Source of the DNA: Limanda limanda
Lineage: Eukaryota > Chordata > Actinopteri > Pleuronectiformes > Pleuronectidae
Assembly: GCF_963576545.1 (NCBI RefSeq)
Contig: NC_083648.1
Span: 19,268,154 to 19,332,153, forward strand
Reading direction: 5' to 3'
DNA length: 64,000 bases
Shown here: piece after piece, positions 11,024 through 22,900 of the stretch
Position numbering within the stretch: the stretch's first letter is position 1
Layout: each line of letters starts with the position of its first letter
Program-made: the position numbers and the translations under genes
Notes under the pieces: model-generated
The model's database searches: none
The model's input: only the letters and a program-made list of their open reading frames with translations
What the model was told of the DNA's origin: nothing

Positions 11024-13934
11024 TAACAAGCGATACATGCACACAACATCATCCTACATTAGAGCAGATTCTAATCCCTTAACAAAATGAGGCCTCGAGA
11101 TTAGTTAAGGATCCAGGTGTCACTTTAACAGCCTTATTATTTCAGTTTATAATGTGACACATTGAACCTGGGGCCCCCTGACTAAAGGGTCCTGCCACGT
11201 CCCTGAGTCATAAGCCTCTCCTCGGGGAGCTGACCCTTGCCTTGACCTCCATTGAGGAAACCATATATCTCTGAATTTGGTTTGTTAATGCATCATTATT
11301 ATTTCCCATTTATAAATGTCATTAGGAGAAAATGTTGAGGGGGAGGCTATATTTATCTATATGAGCTATAGAATCTGGCATGTAAATAAACCGAGGGTGA
11401 ATAGTGAACAGATAATGGCTGATGACATTTGATTTCTTCCCTGGAAGTAACTGCTGTTGTTCTCATTTGGAGCGCTCTACTTTTATTTTAATTAAAATGT
11501 GCCTGCAGGTAACAGATTCCGTATTTGTGTGATGTGGAGCTGCGCCGAGCGTCGAGCATCTGGCACAGCACCAGCGGTCAGCATGACGTCTTCTGATGAG
11601 CCCCTTTAGATCGCTCCTCATCAGAGCGCCACAGTGGGAGTTCAGCCTGATGTTTTACTCTAATCAGACATCAAGTGTCAGATTCAGAAAGCTTCACTCA
11701 GGCTGGCGTGTGGCCTTCGCTCCAGGTTTACACAAAACAACGGGAGCGACTGAAGAGACAACATTTGGCGCCGCTCGTGTGCGTCTCCCCGGTCTTTGCC
11801 GAGATCTTGACCTTGCGTTTGCCATTGTTATGAGAGTCAGTCGAATATTTCACTTATCATTAGCAGCATGATTAGCTGCCAATGGGCTGTGCCTGGCATG
11901 GTCTAATCCTCCGGGTCTCCAGAGTGCGATAACATATGAGATGACAACAGTTTCACACCCAGTTTCACACCTCCCGTTTTTCCATACGTCGCAGCAGCCT
12001 AATCACTCATGTGAGATTAATGAGAGACGTTGGGGTGTGGTGGGACATTCACTAATCACACCCACACACATTTTTATTGTATTTGGGGAATAGACTGCTT
12101 GTGTGTGTGTGAGAGAGAGTGTGTGTGGGTGTGTGAGATTCGTTTTAACTACAGTTTTACAAGGTACTTGTTCACAGTGGGAGAAGTGGAGCTACAACAA
12201 AGGTGTTCTCGGGAGAAAAGAAGAAATGGTACTTTGTGGAAACTCGTGATATCTACAGATTACTCCAAAATCAAATTGCCACTAATCAGGATGTTGTCAT
12301 GCAGTTTATTTTCGCTCTGCTCTGAGAAGCTTCTGCAGCTGCATTTAAAACCCGTCTGAATTATCACAGAATAGACTATTGGTTAAGTAATTTTCACAAT
12401 ATCTGCTACATTGCAAATTATGTCAAACATAGAAAAGGGCATTTATCAAAGTCATGTACCATCAATAGAAACAATAGCTACTAATACTTATTTTATAACA
12501 AACTAAGCTGGTGGGTGCAGGTTTTTTTAAAGTAGGTTAACTCACAAAATAAAAGCAGTTGACTCCTTTCATGTTGCCAGTAGGGGAGTTTGCCTGACTG
12601 TTCAAGCAGCATGAGTCCTGAACAATACAAAGAAAAATATCAATGTTGTGTGTTGTTCACAAAATGTGAAACAACAATGAATTCACAAATGTTAATGGAT
12701 ATTTACACATCAATGCCAGAATGTCAAAAAAATAAGTTCACAGGGGTGAACGCTGCAGATATGAGCTGTAGCCGACGAAAACATAATTTCACCTATGAGT
12801 GAAGGCCAATTGTTACATTCCCATTGCAGACAAAAGCCAGATGTTAGTGGGTTTTTTGACCAGTGAAAAGGGGCTTAACCAAACAGTTTCCACCACTATC
12901 AGTGAAAAAACACAGGCTGTCTCACCGTGATGTTCAAAAATACAAATCTACTCCTAACCCCCTCCTCTTGATTGTCCTCCAAAAATATATGTCTCTCTCC
13001 AGCAAATGGAATCAAATAAAGCACTCGCTCTTTTTGTCAAACTCTTCTGCATAATTTTCCCACAGTCCCTTAGTCGCCTCAAAAGTGACAACAATAAAGG
13101 GAATAACGAGTAAATCTTGATTTAAGTGACTCCAAAATATGTCACACAGCTTTCTCATTGTCATTAAGTGAAACCACTCCCAACAGTGTGTGCGTTTGGC
13201 GTGTCACATCACGACAACATCGATAAAGCAGTTTGACAGTGGGAAGGAAAAAAACAAAAAGACGCTTGTTTCGGTGTTTCCCTTCAGCTTCATTACTGCC
13301 GTCTTGCCGGCTGCAGGTTGTGTTGTTGTGCTCAGCGGTTTTGATCATGGCAACTTTCATCTCAGCCACACTGGATCTTTGTCGCGTTTGATAGTCGTTG
13401 CGTTGCCAGTCCACGATGCAGTCCTTTAAGACATGAATACAGTCAGAACAACAAACGGTTACTCACAGTCAAGTTTCATAAAGGGGCTGCCTTCATATCT
13501 TAATTATATCCATGACCCACGTGCAATTAAAGAGCAGTCCCTTTGGCTGTTTGTTTAGTTCAAAGTGAGCACAAAGAGAGGGAAAAAACTAATTGTCTCA
13601 TTAATTACTCTCTGCATGACATAATGTCCAAACCAAGGTATCCACTGTTCTTTTGTAACTCACAAAAGCAGGCCGGGGAGGGGGTGGCAGCGAGATAAAG
13701 CATGCTTCAACCTCTTTTCACAAACAGGCATCATGTTGGAAGAGAGGGAGACAAAGAAAAAAAAGGAGGGCAGGGGAGATCAGTGGTGGGAGGGAGAGGA
13801 AAAAAAAGAACTGAAGATGGAGGTTCTTTATATAAAAGGCTGGAGAGATTAAAAATGATAAACACAGAACAAATCAAACAGGAAGAAAAGACTGAAAGGC
13901 TGTGAGGTAACATGGTGTTTCTGCAGCCTGCTCA

Positions 13935-13936
<2 letters not shown>

Positions 13937-14016
<80 letters not shown>
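13937..14016 (+). repeat. (CT)n microsatellite, about 80 bp
   Basis: A perfect CT dinucleotide run, GA on the minus strand. It creates artefactual open frames rich in Ser-Leu or Glu-Arg on both strands; these are not genes. Confidence 0.95.
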
Positions 14017-14018
<2 letters not shown>

Positions 14019-15440
14019 ACTGAATGTGGTAAATAGCCTGTTTTTACACACTGTTCAGACACTGAGACGCGGCACAACAACAAACCAAATCAGCGGCAAA
14101 TAAAAGACTCGTCAGGGACGCCACAGAGGAGCATCAGAGGAGGTGTTTTATGAGAGCCACATCCAGCAATTAACTGTTCTGAGAGGGGTCCAGCAGTCTC
14201 ACGCTGGTTTCCAGTCCGGCACTCAAGCTCGGTGGAATCAGATGAATAAAAGAGAATATGTATCCGATCTTGTTTCCGTGCTATTGTTTACTGTCACCAC
14301 AGGGAAGCAGTGACACTTTATTAGCCTGAATACGTCTGTCAGAGCGGCAGAAACAAGCTGGGGAAGTGAAAACTTCCAAAATAAACCCCATTAATATTTG
14401 CATCCTGAGACCTCTGCTGTGCAAATGCGAGTGTATTTCCTCATTTATGTCATGTATCTCAGACTTGAAGATACCCCCCCACCCCCCCTCCCCAACCCAC
14501 CACACACACCACCATCACAACACACTGCAGGGCCCAGTTATCCTGCAGCTGAGCTGGTGAAAAGGATAATGTCGGAGCACTTCAGAGGGCGCCGCCCCTC
14601 TCACTTGCCATGCCCGGCCACGCTGGAGCCACGCCTAACCGAGTGCACAGCTCCGAGGCCTTTACTGACATAAATCTGCACAGCAAAGCAACTGTGTGGC
14701 AACGCTTATTTAGTTTACCAGCTGTAGCTGCTGAACCCGAAGCAACCAGGCCTCTCTCTCTCTCCCTCAGAAAGTAAATGAGCTTCAAATGCCCAAACTG
14801 ATTTTTTTTTTCTTCTTTGTATGGATGTTCTCCCTCCTTCCTCCCTGCCTGCACACTTGACTGTTCCATCGTCAGAGGCCCTCCATCTTGTCAGAATGAG
14901 GTGAACTAATGGGCCGTGGCTGAACAGCCTGAGCTCAGAGGCTATCAGTTCCCCCTGGAAGGCCAGAGAGGCGATGGGAAAGGAAGAGAAGAAAGGAGAG
15001 CTTCCTTCTCTTCTTTTGCTGCCCTTTTTCAGTTCTGCCTCGACTAAATCCCTGCAGAAATCAAAAGGAATAGCTGAGTTTATAGCACTATGCTAATATG
15101 GTGCAGTTGTCCCCATTTCTTCTGCGTCTATTTTATGTAAATGTTATTCGTATTTGCACTTGCTAAAAGAAATCTTGGTAATTTCCTCAGTTTCATCACC
15201 GACTTTCATCAGGGCGTCCTCTTTAGCTTTATTCCTACTAAAGTCCGCTGGTTTTTACCAGCAGTGGAGCGATGTCAGTGTGTTGCTGCCCCTTAGGTCA
15301 GGCTGAAATATCTCAGCAGCTAGTAAATGGATTGTCTTGAAATCTTGAAAATTATTATTTTTCATCAAACAATAATAGCATACTGAACATACTGGTCTCC
15401 ATACCTCTACCACTGATCCCCAGATTTCCTCTTCTACCTC

Positions 15441-15730
15441 CACAAGACACATTTTTGTGGTTCTGTCTGAAATATGGTAAAAACTTTTATATTACCATTA
15501 GAATGAATTTCAAACATGTTAGTGTTCAGCTCATTGTTCATTTAGCCCCATCAGATCAAAATTTCCAATTGACTAATAATTTGGTTGATGACTAAATGCC
15601 TGCAAAACTGATGACTACTGATTAGCCTCAGCTTCACTTTGTGCGTCATTCTAATTAGCATGCTTAGCATGCTTAACAAAGATGACGAACATGGTGACTA
15701 TAGTACCTGCATGTTCATTTTAACAGTGTC
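15441..15730 (+). repeat. Interspersed teleost repeat fragment
   Basis: Contains GACTAAATGCCTGCAAAACT, CCTCAGCTTCACTTTGTG and repeated TTAGCATGCTTAGCATGCT with GAACATGGTGACTATA. I recognise this as a widespread percomorph repeat whose middle carries such GCTAGC/ATGCTAGC-like words. A related fragment is at 41640-42000. Class and exact limits are uncertain. Confidence 0.45.
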
Positions 15731-18060
15731 AGTGCAGTCTTTTTACTGTATGTTTGCATATTTCCTATATCACTGTGGTCGTATAGGCTGCCAAGACTGT
15801 GAGTAAGATGATCAACCCTCTGAATCATATGGTCAGAAGTGTTAATAGATGCAGAATTACCCCAACGACCCATATGCCAGTCAGCCACTTCCTAGTCAGG
15901 ACTCTAATTAGTCCAACAAAAGCAAATTAACCTTATCGTAGATTGAACAGCTATCAGCCACTTAAGGCCACATGAGGCAACCTTTTTCCTGATTGCTGCC
16001 TGTGATAATGGCTGATGGATAAAAAAAACCTCAGAAAAACATTTCACAAGAACACACAATATATATATATATATATGTATACCTTTAGGTGTAGACAGGA
16101 TATGGCAGGAGCTGCTCGGCCCTCCTCTCCATAGGAGACACAACGTAACACAGCAGGGCAGTTTAGAGGAGCTTTGCTAGGCCACGTTGTGACAGTCATG
16201 TCCCACTACATAAGCTGTGGGGGCATTTTGTAACAAAGATAACCAGCGCAAGGTGCCAAAGCCAGTCTGTCGAACAAGCGTTCCACCAGCCCCGGGCCAT
16301 GCCAGCCCTGGCCAGGAAGACACGGAGATGGTCCGGGGACGGGGGGGGGGGCCTCCCTGCTCCTCTGCAGCCACATGCAATCTGGAGAGCACAGACTGCG
16401 CTTTCCGTCGGGACCTGAGTGAATGGAGGTGTAATTGGCCGTATCCAGTGATAGATGGCTGTTCAACCTTTGTTACTCATCGGCGGCAGGATGCAGGAGG
16501 CTTGTCTCACAATATGAGGTTGATTGTGGAGTCTATTAAACACCAGTCTCAGGAGGAAATGTTGCTCACTGGAATGCAGGAGCTGAGAAGAATCTGGAGA
16601 CTGATCTGATTTGGGCGCTGGTTCAGTGATTGCCCATTATATCTCTGAGACGTAAACATGATTGGAAATCTGATCAGGGAGTGAGAACTCAGTGTAATTG
16701 TCGGAAATTACAACCCTTTGTCTCTGCAACATAAATCACACATCTAAATTATAGTTTTTATTTCATTGGAAACAAATTACCATGTCAAAGAAATTACTTA
16801 TTGTGTTGTATGTGCATTAATAACATAATCAAGAATAACTGAAAGCTGTATAAAAAAAACGACATTTGTTGTGTTTTGTATCATTTTTTGATTGACCTGT
16901 TTTGACATAGAGATCTAAACGGCATTGTTTCCCTTGATGAGAAAGATTCAGATCACATCTCATCCCGATGCAGTGACGCTGCTTGACAAGATGTATGTAC
17001 CTCCATGTTGCCTTGGGGGCCTAGCTCACCTCGCCAAGGTATACACTCAAACTCGCCCCCTGAAAAATCAATGGCTTGCATGATTGATGTGCTTAATGTG
17101 AAGGAAGGCAGAGTTGTCAAACATCAGCTGCTCTCACGGCATGTCTGTTTTTGTTCAATAATCCGGTTACGTTAGGTAAAGACATAAACAGGAACCAACA
17201 CGTCTTCGGAGATGATTTGTGAAATTCAGGCAGAGACAGAGACAAAGGCAGCGGCAGAGGAAATAAAGAAATGCAAGCAGAAATGAAATCGACTTCCCTC
17301 AAGGAAGTTTTCTTTGCACTTGAGAGAGGTGGGAATGAAATGAACAAATTAATAAGTAAAGGGCGGCTTTTGTCAAGGGCTTTTTGACATCGTCTAACGG
17401 ATGAGAGTAGCTAGAGAAATGAGTGATGCTCTTTAACGCTGACCCAAATCATAAGAGACACTGGGAGTTGTTAAAACACGGAGCAGATTGGGGAGTCTGA
17501 GTGACCTAGATAGCATTGGTTTTGAAAAGCAGCCATACATCACATTAAATCGCTCGTCTGTCTAACACAATGAGGCATATCTCCCTCGCTGGTAATGAAA
17601 ATTACATTCTGATAAGGTTCTTTGTGACATGGAAAATACCTCTACCATCACTGACACTCCAGGGCTCTGTCGGAGACGCACTTATGGGAAGATTTCCCCT
17701 CTGCCCGGACCTGGGTGACATTATCTGCCTCAGGAAGTGATGAGGTGACCAGTTGTTCACGTAATTAAATTTGGCTTTTTTTTTACGGGGAGGCAGATAT
17801 ACTGTAGCTGTAAAAAGACTATTTTATAGATCCTTTTGTTTTTTACGCGTATATATATATATATATATGTATGAATTGAAGCTCAGCATGATGATGCTAA
17901 TAATCCACCTCAACAACAGCAATGTATTCTCTCACTTCAAGTAACAAATATATATTCATATAGCTCAGTAGCTCTACTTGGCCAATCTCAGCTGCCATTG
18001 CACTTGATTTTGATAAGATTTACCTCAAATGTTCAGTCAATGTCCCATCAGAGGAGACCG

Positions 18061-18175
18061 GGTTTATGACCTAAACTGCAGCCAACCACCAGGTGGAGAT
18101 CAAAATGCTTTGGCTTCACTTTTGGGGAACTGTTGGTTTTCACCTTTATATCCAGTCTATGCCACAGCTCTTCAT
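18061..18175 (+). repeat. Interspersed repeat, forward copy
   Basis: Carries GGTTTATGACCTAAACTGCA, then GCCAACCACCAGGTGGAGAT and GGCTTCACTTTTGGGG, followed by a TTTATATCCAGTCTATG tail. The reverse complement of the same words occurs at 27190-27420, showing a dispersed family present twice in opposite orientation. Confidence 0.55.
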
Positions 18176-18182
18176 ACAGGCT

Positions 18183-18207
18183 GCACACACACACACACAC
18201 ACACATG

Positions 18208-18243
<36 letters not shown>
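18183..18243 (+). repeat. (CA)n microsatellite
   Basis: Two CA runs, 18183-18204 and about 18212-18243, separated by TGCTA. It follows an interspersed repeat directly. Confidence 0.9.
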
Positions 18244-18246
<3 letters not shown>

Positions 18247-19289
18247 TGCATGCTACACACACACTTCTGTGTGTTTGATGTCAGCAAGCTACAGGTAATT
18301 TTCATCTTCAGCAAATAAACAAGCAGTGCAAAAATAGTACAAGAGTATAATTTGCTGAAATGATGCGGAAAATTAGCTTTGTGTTCGCTCACCACATCAA
18401 AGAATGATGGCTCAACCCTGTTTGTTTTATCATAATAAGCCTACTGTAATCATTATTATTGTAATGTGGGAGGTCTAATGCACCTTAGAAGCCTCATATT
18501 TAAATGTTTCAAGATTTAGTTTGGAAGCAAATCAATGGATTACTGTAGAACACCCATATGACGGTACTTTATAAAAACAAGGGCACTTGAAATTCCTTTT
18601 TAAATGACACTTAGACACTCTCATTACAGACTCTCACAATGTCACACAATGTCACACAGGATAATGTGTGCCCGAGCTCGATGTGCGCCGGCTCTTTTCA
18701 GGCCAGGGTCGGCTAAAGGCCTCTCTCTCTCCAACAATGGCCCGTCACCATGCCAACAGAAGCAGTGCCAGCCACTGTGCCAGCTTGGCATGGCCCCCCA
18801 TGTTAGCAGTAGCTGATTCAAGGGCATTAAAGCACAATGTGTGGGGGTCCTAGTTTATCCAGGGCTGTGCCAGGATTTCCCACCACAGTTTGCTTTGAAA
18901 CAGTCTGTCATTCATCGCTCGCTGCCACTTCCCCTCCTCTCGTGCTGCTGATCTGAGCTGGGAGCATTAACAATCCGTCTTCTGAAAAATTCGCCATGCA
19001 TGCACTAATGTACAATATTTACTCACATACAAGCGCCACATAAAACAACAAATATTTCGCCACATTTTTTGGCAAGGGTGGGTGCTGAACAGCGAGCAGT
19101 TTCCGCGCTCTCATTAAGGATTGATGATCCAGAAGAGACAATAACGTCTTTGTTGATTTGTTAGATTGCTGCCTGCCAATTTGAATGTTAGATTAATGTT
19201 GTAATGAGTGATAGAGGGGGACGTGTTTGTCATTAACATTTTATACCACCTCCACATTAACCGTTTCTCCCTGTCTCCTTATCCTGCAG

Positions 19290-19840
19290 CGCTCGGAGCA
19301 AGTGACTGTGATGGGCTGTCGGACTACATCTGAAGTGCTCTGCCAAAGAATAATATCCACTCCTGACCTACTCTGAAGAACAATATTTGATTCAATCAAT
19401 GGTGCAGTCTCTCCGGGGGGGGAATTACACCCGAGCACTAGGTGGGACCTCAGTAAAGATCAACAGTGGAACATGTGGTACTTGACCTTCACGGAGAGAA
19501 CTCAGATACACTCCAGAAGATGTCAGATCTGATCTGAAGCTGCTCTGGAGAGGGTCGCCCAGCTCGTAATTCAGCCATCTCTGCACGGGTGTTGTTAAGC
19601 AATACTCAGACACCATGGGCCATCAGTGAAGGAGCATAGTAATCAATGCCGGATCTTCATTTATTGAGGAGTTCCAGACATCTCACCATGGATGTGAAGG
19701 AGGGTTTCTCCTCCAAAGGGCGACTGTGAGAGAGACGGACCTGGGGGGAATTGGACACTGGGAGGAAGGAGGATCAGCTAGTGTGCTGCTAACCCATGGT
19801 GCATCTGCTGTGAGCAGGACGAGGGACTCAGCGGTGGAGG
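19290..19840 (+). other. Probable 5' UTR part of the dab1 start-codon exon
   Basis: A pyrimidine-rich tract ending in CCTTATCCTGCAG gives a good acceptor with the exon starting at 19290. From there to the start codon at 19841 there is no further convincing acceptor, and in-frame stops precede the start codon (TGA at 19811). It would be a 551-nt UTR segment with several upstream ATGs, including one in a strong context at 19688. The acceptor is visible; its use in a transcript is inferred. Confidence 0.5.
19688..19729 (+). CDS. Short upstream open reading frame in the dab1 leader
   Basis: The ATG sits in CACCATGG, close to the optimal Kozak context, and the frame encodes 13 residues before TGA. 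It ends 111 nt before the dab1 start. If this UTR is transcribed, most scanning ribosomes would meet this ATG first, so it could reduce or condition dab1 translation. The peptide itself is not recognisable. Confidence 0.3.
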   Translation: MDVKEGFSSKGRL

Positions 19841-19910
19841 ATGTCAGCAGAGGCCGAGCTCCAGCCGGGTGTCAAAACCAGCCAGCGAAGGGAGTCCAGG
19901 AGGATTAAAA
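19841..19910 (+). CDS. dab1: dab1 coding exon 1 (start codon)
   Basis: Encodes 23 residues plus one base. It begins [14 protein letters not shown] and ends in a basic stretch (RRESRRIK) equivalent to the mammalian KKDSRKK. The donor is AAAA|GTACGTGA. The split codon a|gt gives Ser where mammals have Gly. The frame of this exon is not the longest one locally, so an ORF finder misses it. Identity rests on residue-by-residue resemblance and correct splice phase. Confidence 0.88.
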
Positions 19911-22900
19911 GTACGTGAGATTCTTACAAATAATTCTGCGAATGTAGATAAACGTGTGTTAACTATCAGGCTCCTTACAGGCAAGCGGATCCAGGGGTGA
20001 GCACTGGCAATAAATATGATGTTGAGAAATTTTTCAAAGCTTATCGGGGAGCACAAGGAACAATTTTCAAAATATTTTCAATGATGTGTGTTTTTGCTCA
20101 AAGCTATTGAGATAATAGTAAACAAGGTATGATTTAAATGTGCACCTTACTGTATCAGGAAAATGTCATGGATATTAGACATGTATTTGGCCCCTCTGTG
20201 TAAATTGTGGCCCCTTTATGGCCCCTAAAAATTCTGAGATTTTGCCACTGGCTCATATTGTATTTTGTTGTGGATTGAGAAGAGCATGATAGATAGATAC
20301 ATAGCCCACAGTGCTCTGAGGTACTCTCAAAGACAACAAGAAACATGAGGAACCGGGAGACAAAATGGAGAAATGGCAGCTTTCCTGTGTTTGGCAGCCA
20401 GTGAACATAACTTTAAGCCAAGTTTGGATAAATAAAGCTGAACTACATGGAGAAAAGCTTCAGTCAGACAAGTCCGCCGAGAGGCTCCCTGTCTCATCCC
20501 ACGGATCCAGACGTGGTAACAGCTCTTCCGTGTAGCCCCGGGGTTTGCTGCTGCCATGATTTAGGTGTCATGGACGGGGTAATTCACACCCTGTTGCTTT
20601 GATGAACAGCATAAGTGATGTAATAGGACAAGTCATTCTCCGAACGTTCACCAGGAGACTGAAATGGGACTGAATTGGCTGAGAGGGGGAAAGAGTGAAA
20701 ATCGCAGGGAGAGGGAAGAGAGTGTGTAAGAGGAGGAGAATATTTCTCCTTTGCCTTTCTCCTTCTTTTCCTTTTTCTCCTCTCATTTCTCCAGCCATGA
20801 ATAAAGCCTCTGCAGCCAGTCCAGTAAATCTGGCTTCTGTGGGCCGGCTGTAACGAGGCCACAGGGCCAGGTCCTCCGTGGCTGTTTCACTGGCTCTGTC
20901 AGCTTGCTCAGATAAATGGCCGGGCTGGAGGAGGGCCCATCGATTTGAGTTAAGTGGGAGGGGGGGGAGAGCGCAGCGAGGGGGCTATTACACACGTGGC
21001 TATGCGGCTCATCAGAGGGGGGTATCAGCGCAGGCTCTCAGCCCCTGACTTTACCATGTTAATCACATGTGCTGCAGGGACCGCTGTCACAATCGGCAAA
21101 GATGCTATTTAGGTCCATATAAATGGAAATGGGGCAACATAAATGCATGCAGAGTGTCAAGAAGCACAGACAGGGGGGGGGGGGGGATATGAGTGGGCTG
21201 GGGACAGGTGAAGGACACCATCAAGGATCAGGTTGATGACTTATATCGAGATTAAGATCTGTTTATATTCATGTGAATTCAAGAGAACAGCAGATATTAA
21301 TGACATTTAAAGGATAAGGTGGCTCTTATTTTATATTTTTCATGGCGTCAACAAATCCTCATCTTCACTATATGTAAACCTGCCTCTTATTCCTCAAGTG
21401 ACCTCTCTACCCTGTATAAGTAAAACTCACAACACATTAGCAGCATTCACAGCCGCTGCCTTGTCCAATGTTACTCGGACCACAACGTTCTTCTTTGGTA
21501 TTTGACAGATCGTTGATACAGACTATGGCATTTTTTTTTTTTGTGCGGTTTTGTGTTCTCGTCTGTATTGTTATATTTTGGAAAAAGAAGGTGGTATGGA
21601 TGGAGACACATTTTTTAAGAGAGGGGAAAAATAGTCTAGACAAGGCATACATTAGACAGCTTTGAGATAATCTGAAGAGTTTGGCTCCATTGAAAAAAGA
21701 AATCACAATACTGTAATGTACTGCTCATTATAACCCCGTTGGGGTTTCTAGGGCAAAACTTATTATTAGGATGAATTATTTTAAATTTTTTTGTTATTCT
21801 TGGGGATTTGATCACAAAATGAAAAACATAATCTACCATTCGCGTCATCCATTAATGAATTCTTGTCTGTATTTATATATTTTCTGACAACATCAAAAAA
21901 AGAACATCTAACCCAATATTGAAGTAAATGGTCATACTGGTCACATTATCCTATGCTTGTTTTGAAAGATACCATATTGATATGGATGTCATATTTGATA
22001 ACATCAAATGTTACTGCAGAAAACTCTGACTCCCGTTCTGAAACCAGAGCTTCCCTCTACCAATCGAAAGAAACGCTTTACATGCTTGACTTTACTCCAT
22101 CTCCATAACAACTGTTGCTCTCCCACTGTAATCTGAGTACCAAAAAAAAATATTAATTTCAAAAAGAGAGAGACAAGGAATGAGGACATGGAGACATTGA
22201 AACAGGGACCAGAAGAACAGAGACACGGCAAACAGAGAAAAAGAGACGGAGCCAGGCAAACAGCAGGCTGAATCACCGGTGTCCTCTTGTACTGAATGAA
22301 TACCATTTCACTCTGTACAAACCCACATTTCACCACATCAGCTGCAGGTAAACATATCCAGCTGTTTCATCGCACTGCTTCACCATCAGGGTGATAAGTG
22401 GAGCCCCCTCCCCAAACAACTCTCCCACAGCATGCATCAATACTTGCATGCAACTCTGCAGTGAGTCATTGGTCTTTCCACATTGATGATGTGCACAATA
22501 CCCGTCATTAACCATGTAACTGCTTCAACGATCCGTCATTTGACCAAACCCTCCACCTCCTGTTTGAGGCCAAAGTCGGGTAGAGGCATTTTGATCCGTG
22601 TGGTTTTCGGGACAAGGGAACGCAAGCTCGTAAATGTGTATATCTGTGAGTTTGCTGAGGCTTATGAAGAGTATTTGGTGCACATGAGGGAGACAGATGG
22701 CGGGGACAGATTTGCCTTCCTCAGACGCCCATTCTCTTTACAACTGCTTAAAGTCTTCAGTCTCCTGCACTGACAGAAAATACCTTCATTTTTCTTTTCA
22801 GCGACGTCAAATGTTCTGTTCGGAGACACATCAAACTAAACAAAACAAACAAAAACAAAACAAACACTACACTGCATGTAGGTGAAAGTAGAAGCTCAAT

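Larger units (their letters stand above)
1226..19289. other. Long gene-free stretch, probably a 5' UTR intron of dab1
   Basis: No exon I can recognise lies in these 18 kb. Open frames here are short and sit in repeats or simple sequence. Contents that can be named are a 249-bp hAT-like element near 2.3 kb, a teleost MITE near 4.0-4.8 kb, a tRNA-head repeat near 6.6-6.9 kb, a terminal-inverted-repeat element near 10.6-11.0 kb, an 80-bp CT tract near 13.9 kb, an interspersed repeat near 15.4-15.7 kb, and another with CA repeats near 18.1 kb. A pyrimidine-rich block at 7640-7960 may be a retroelement remnant, but I cannot class it. Stretches such as 11090-11460 and 17480-17760 are complex and non-repetitive; I see nothing specific in them. 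Assignment to a dab1 intron is inferred from the donor at 1225 and acceptor at 19289. Confidence 0.4.

Noticed and set aside
13874..14103. Open frames on both strands rich in Ser-Leu and Arg-Glu
   Set aside because: Translation of the CT microsatellite.
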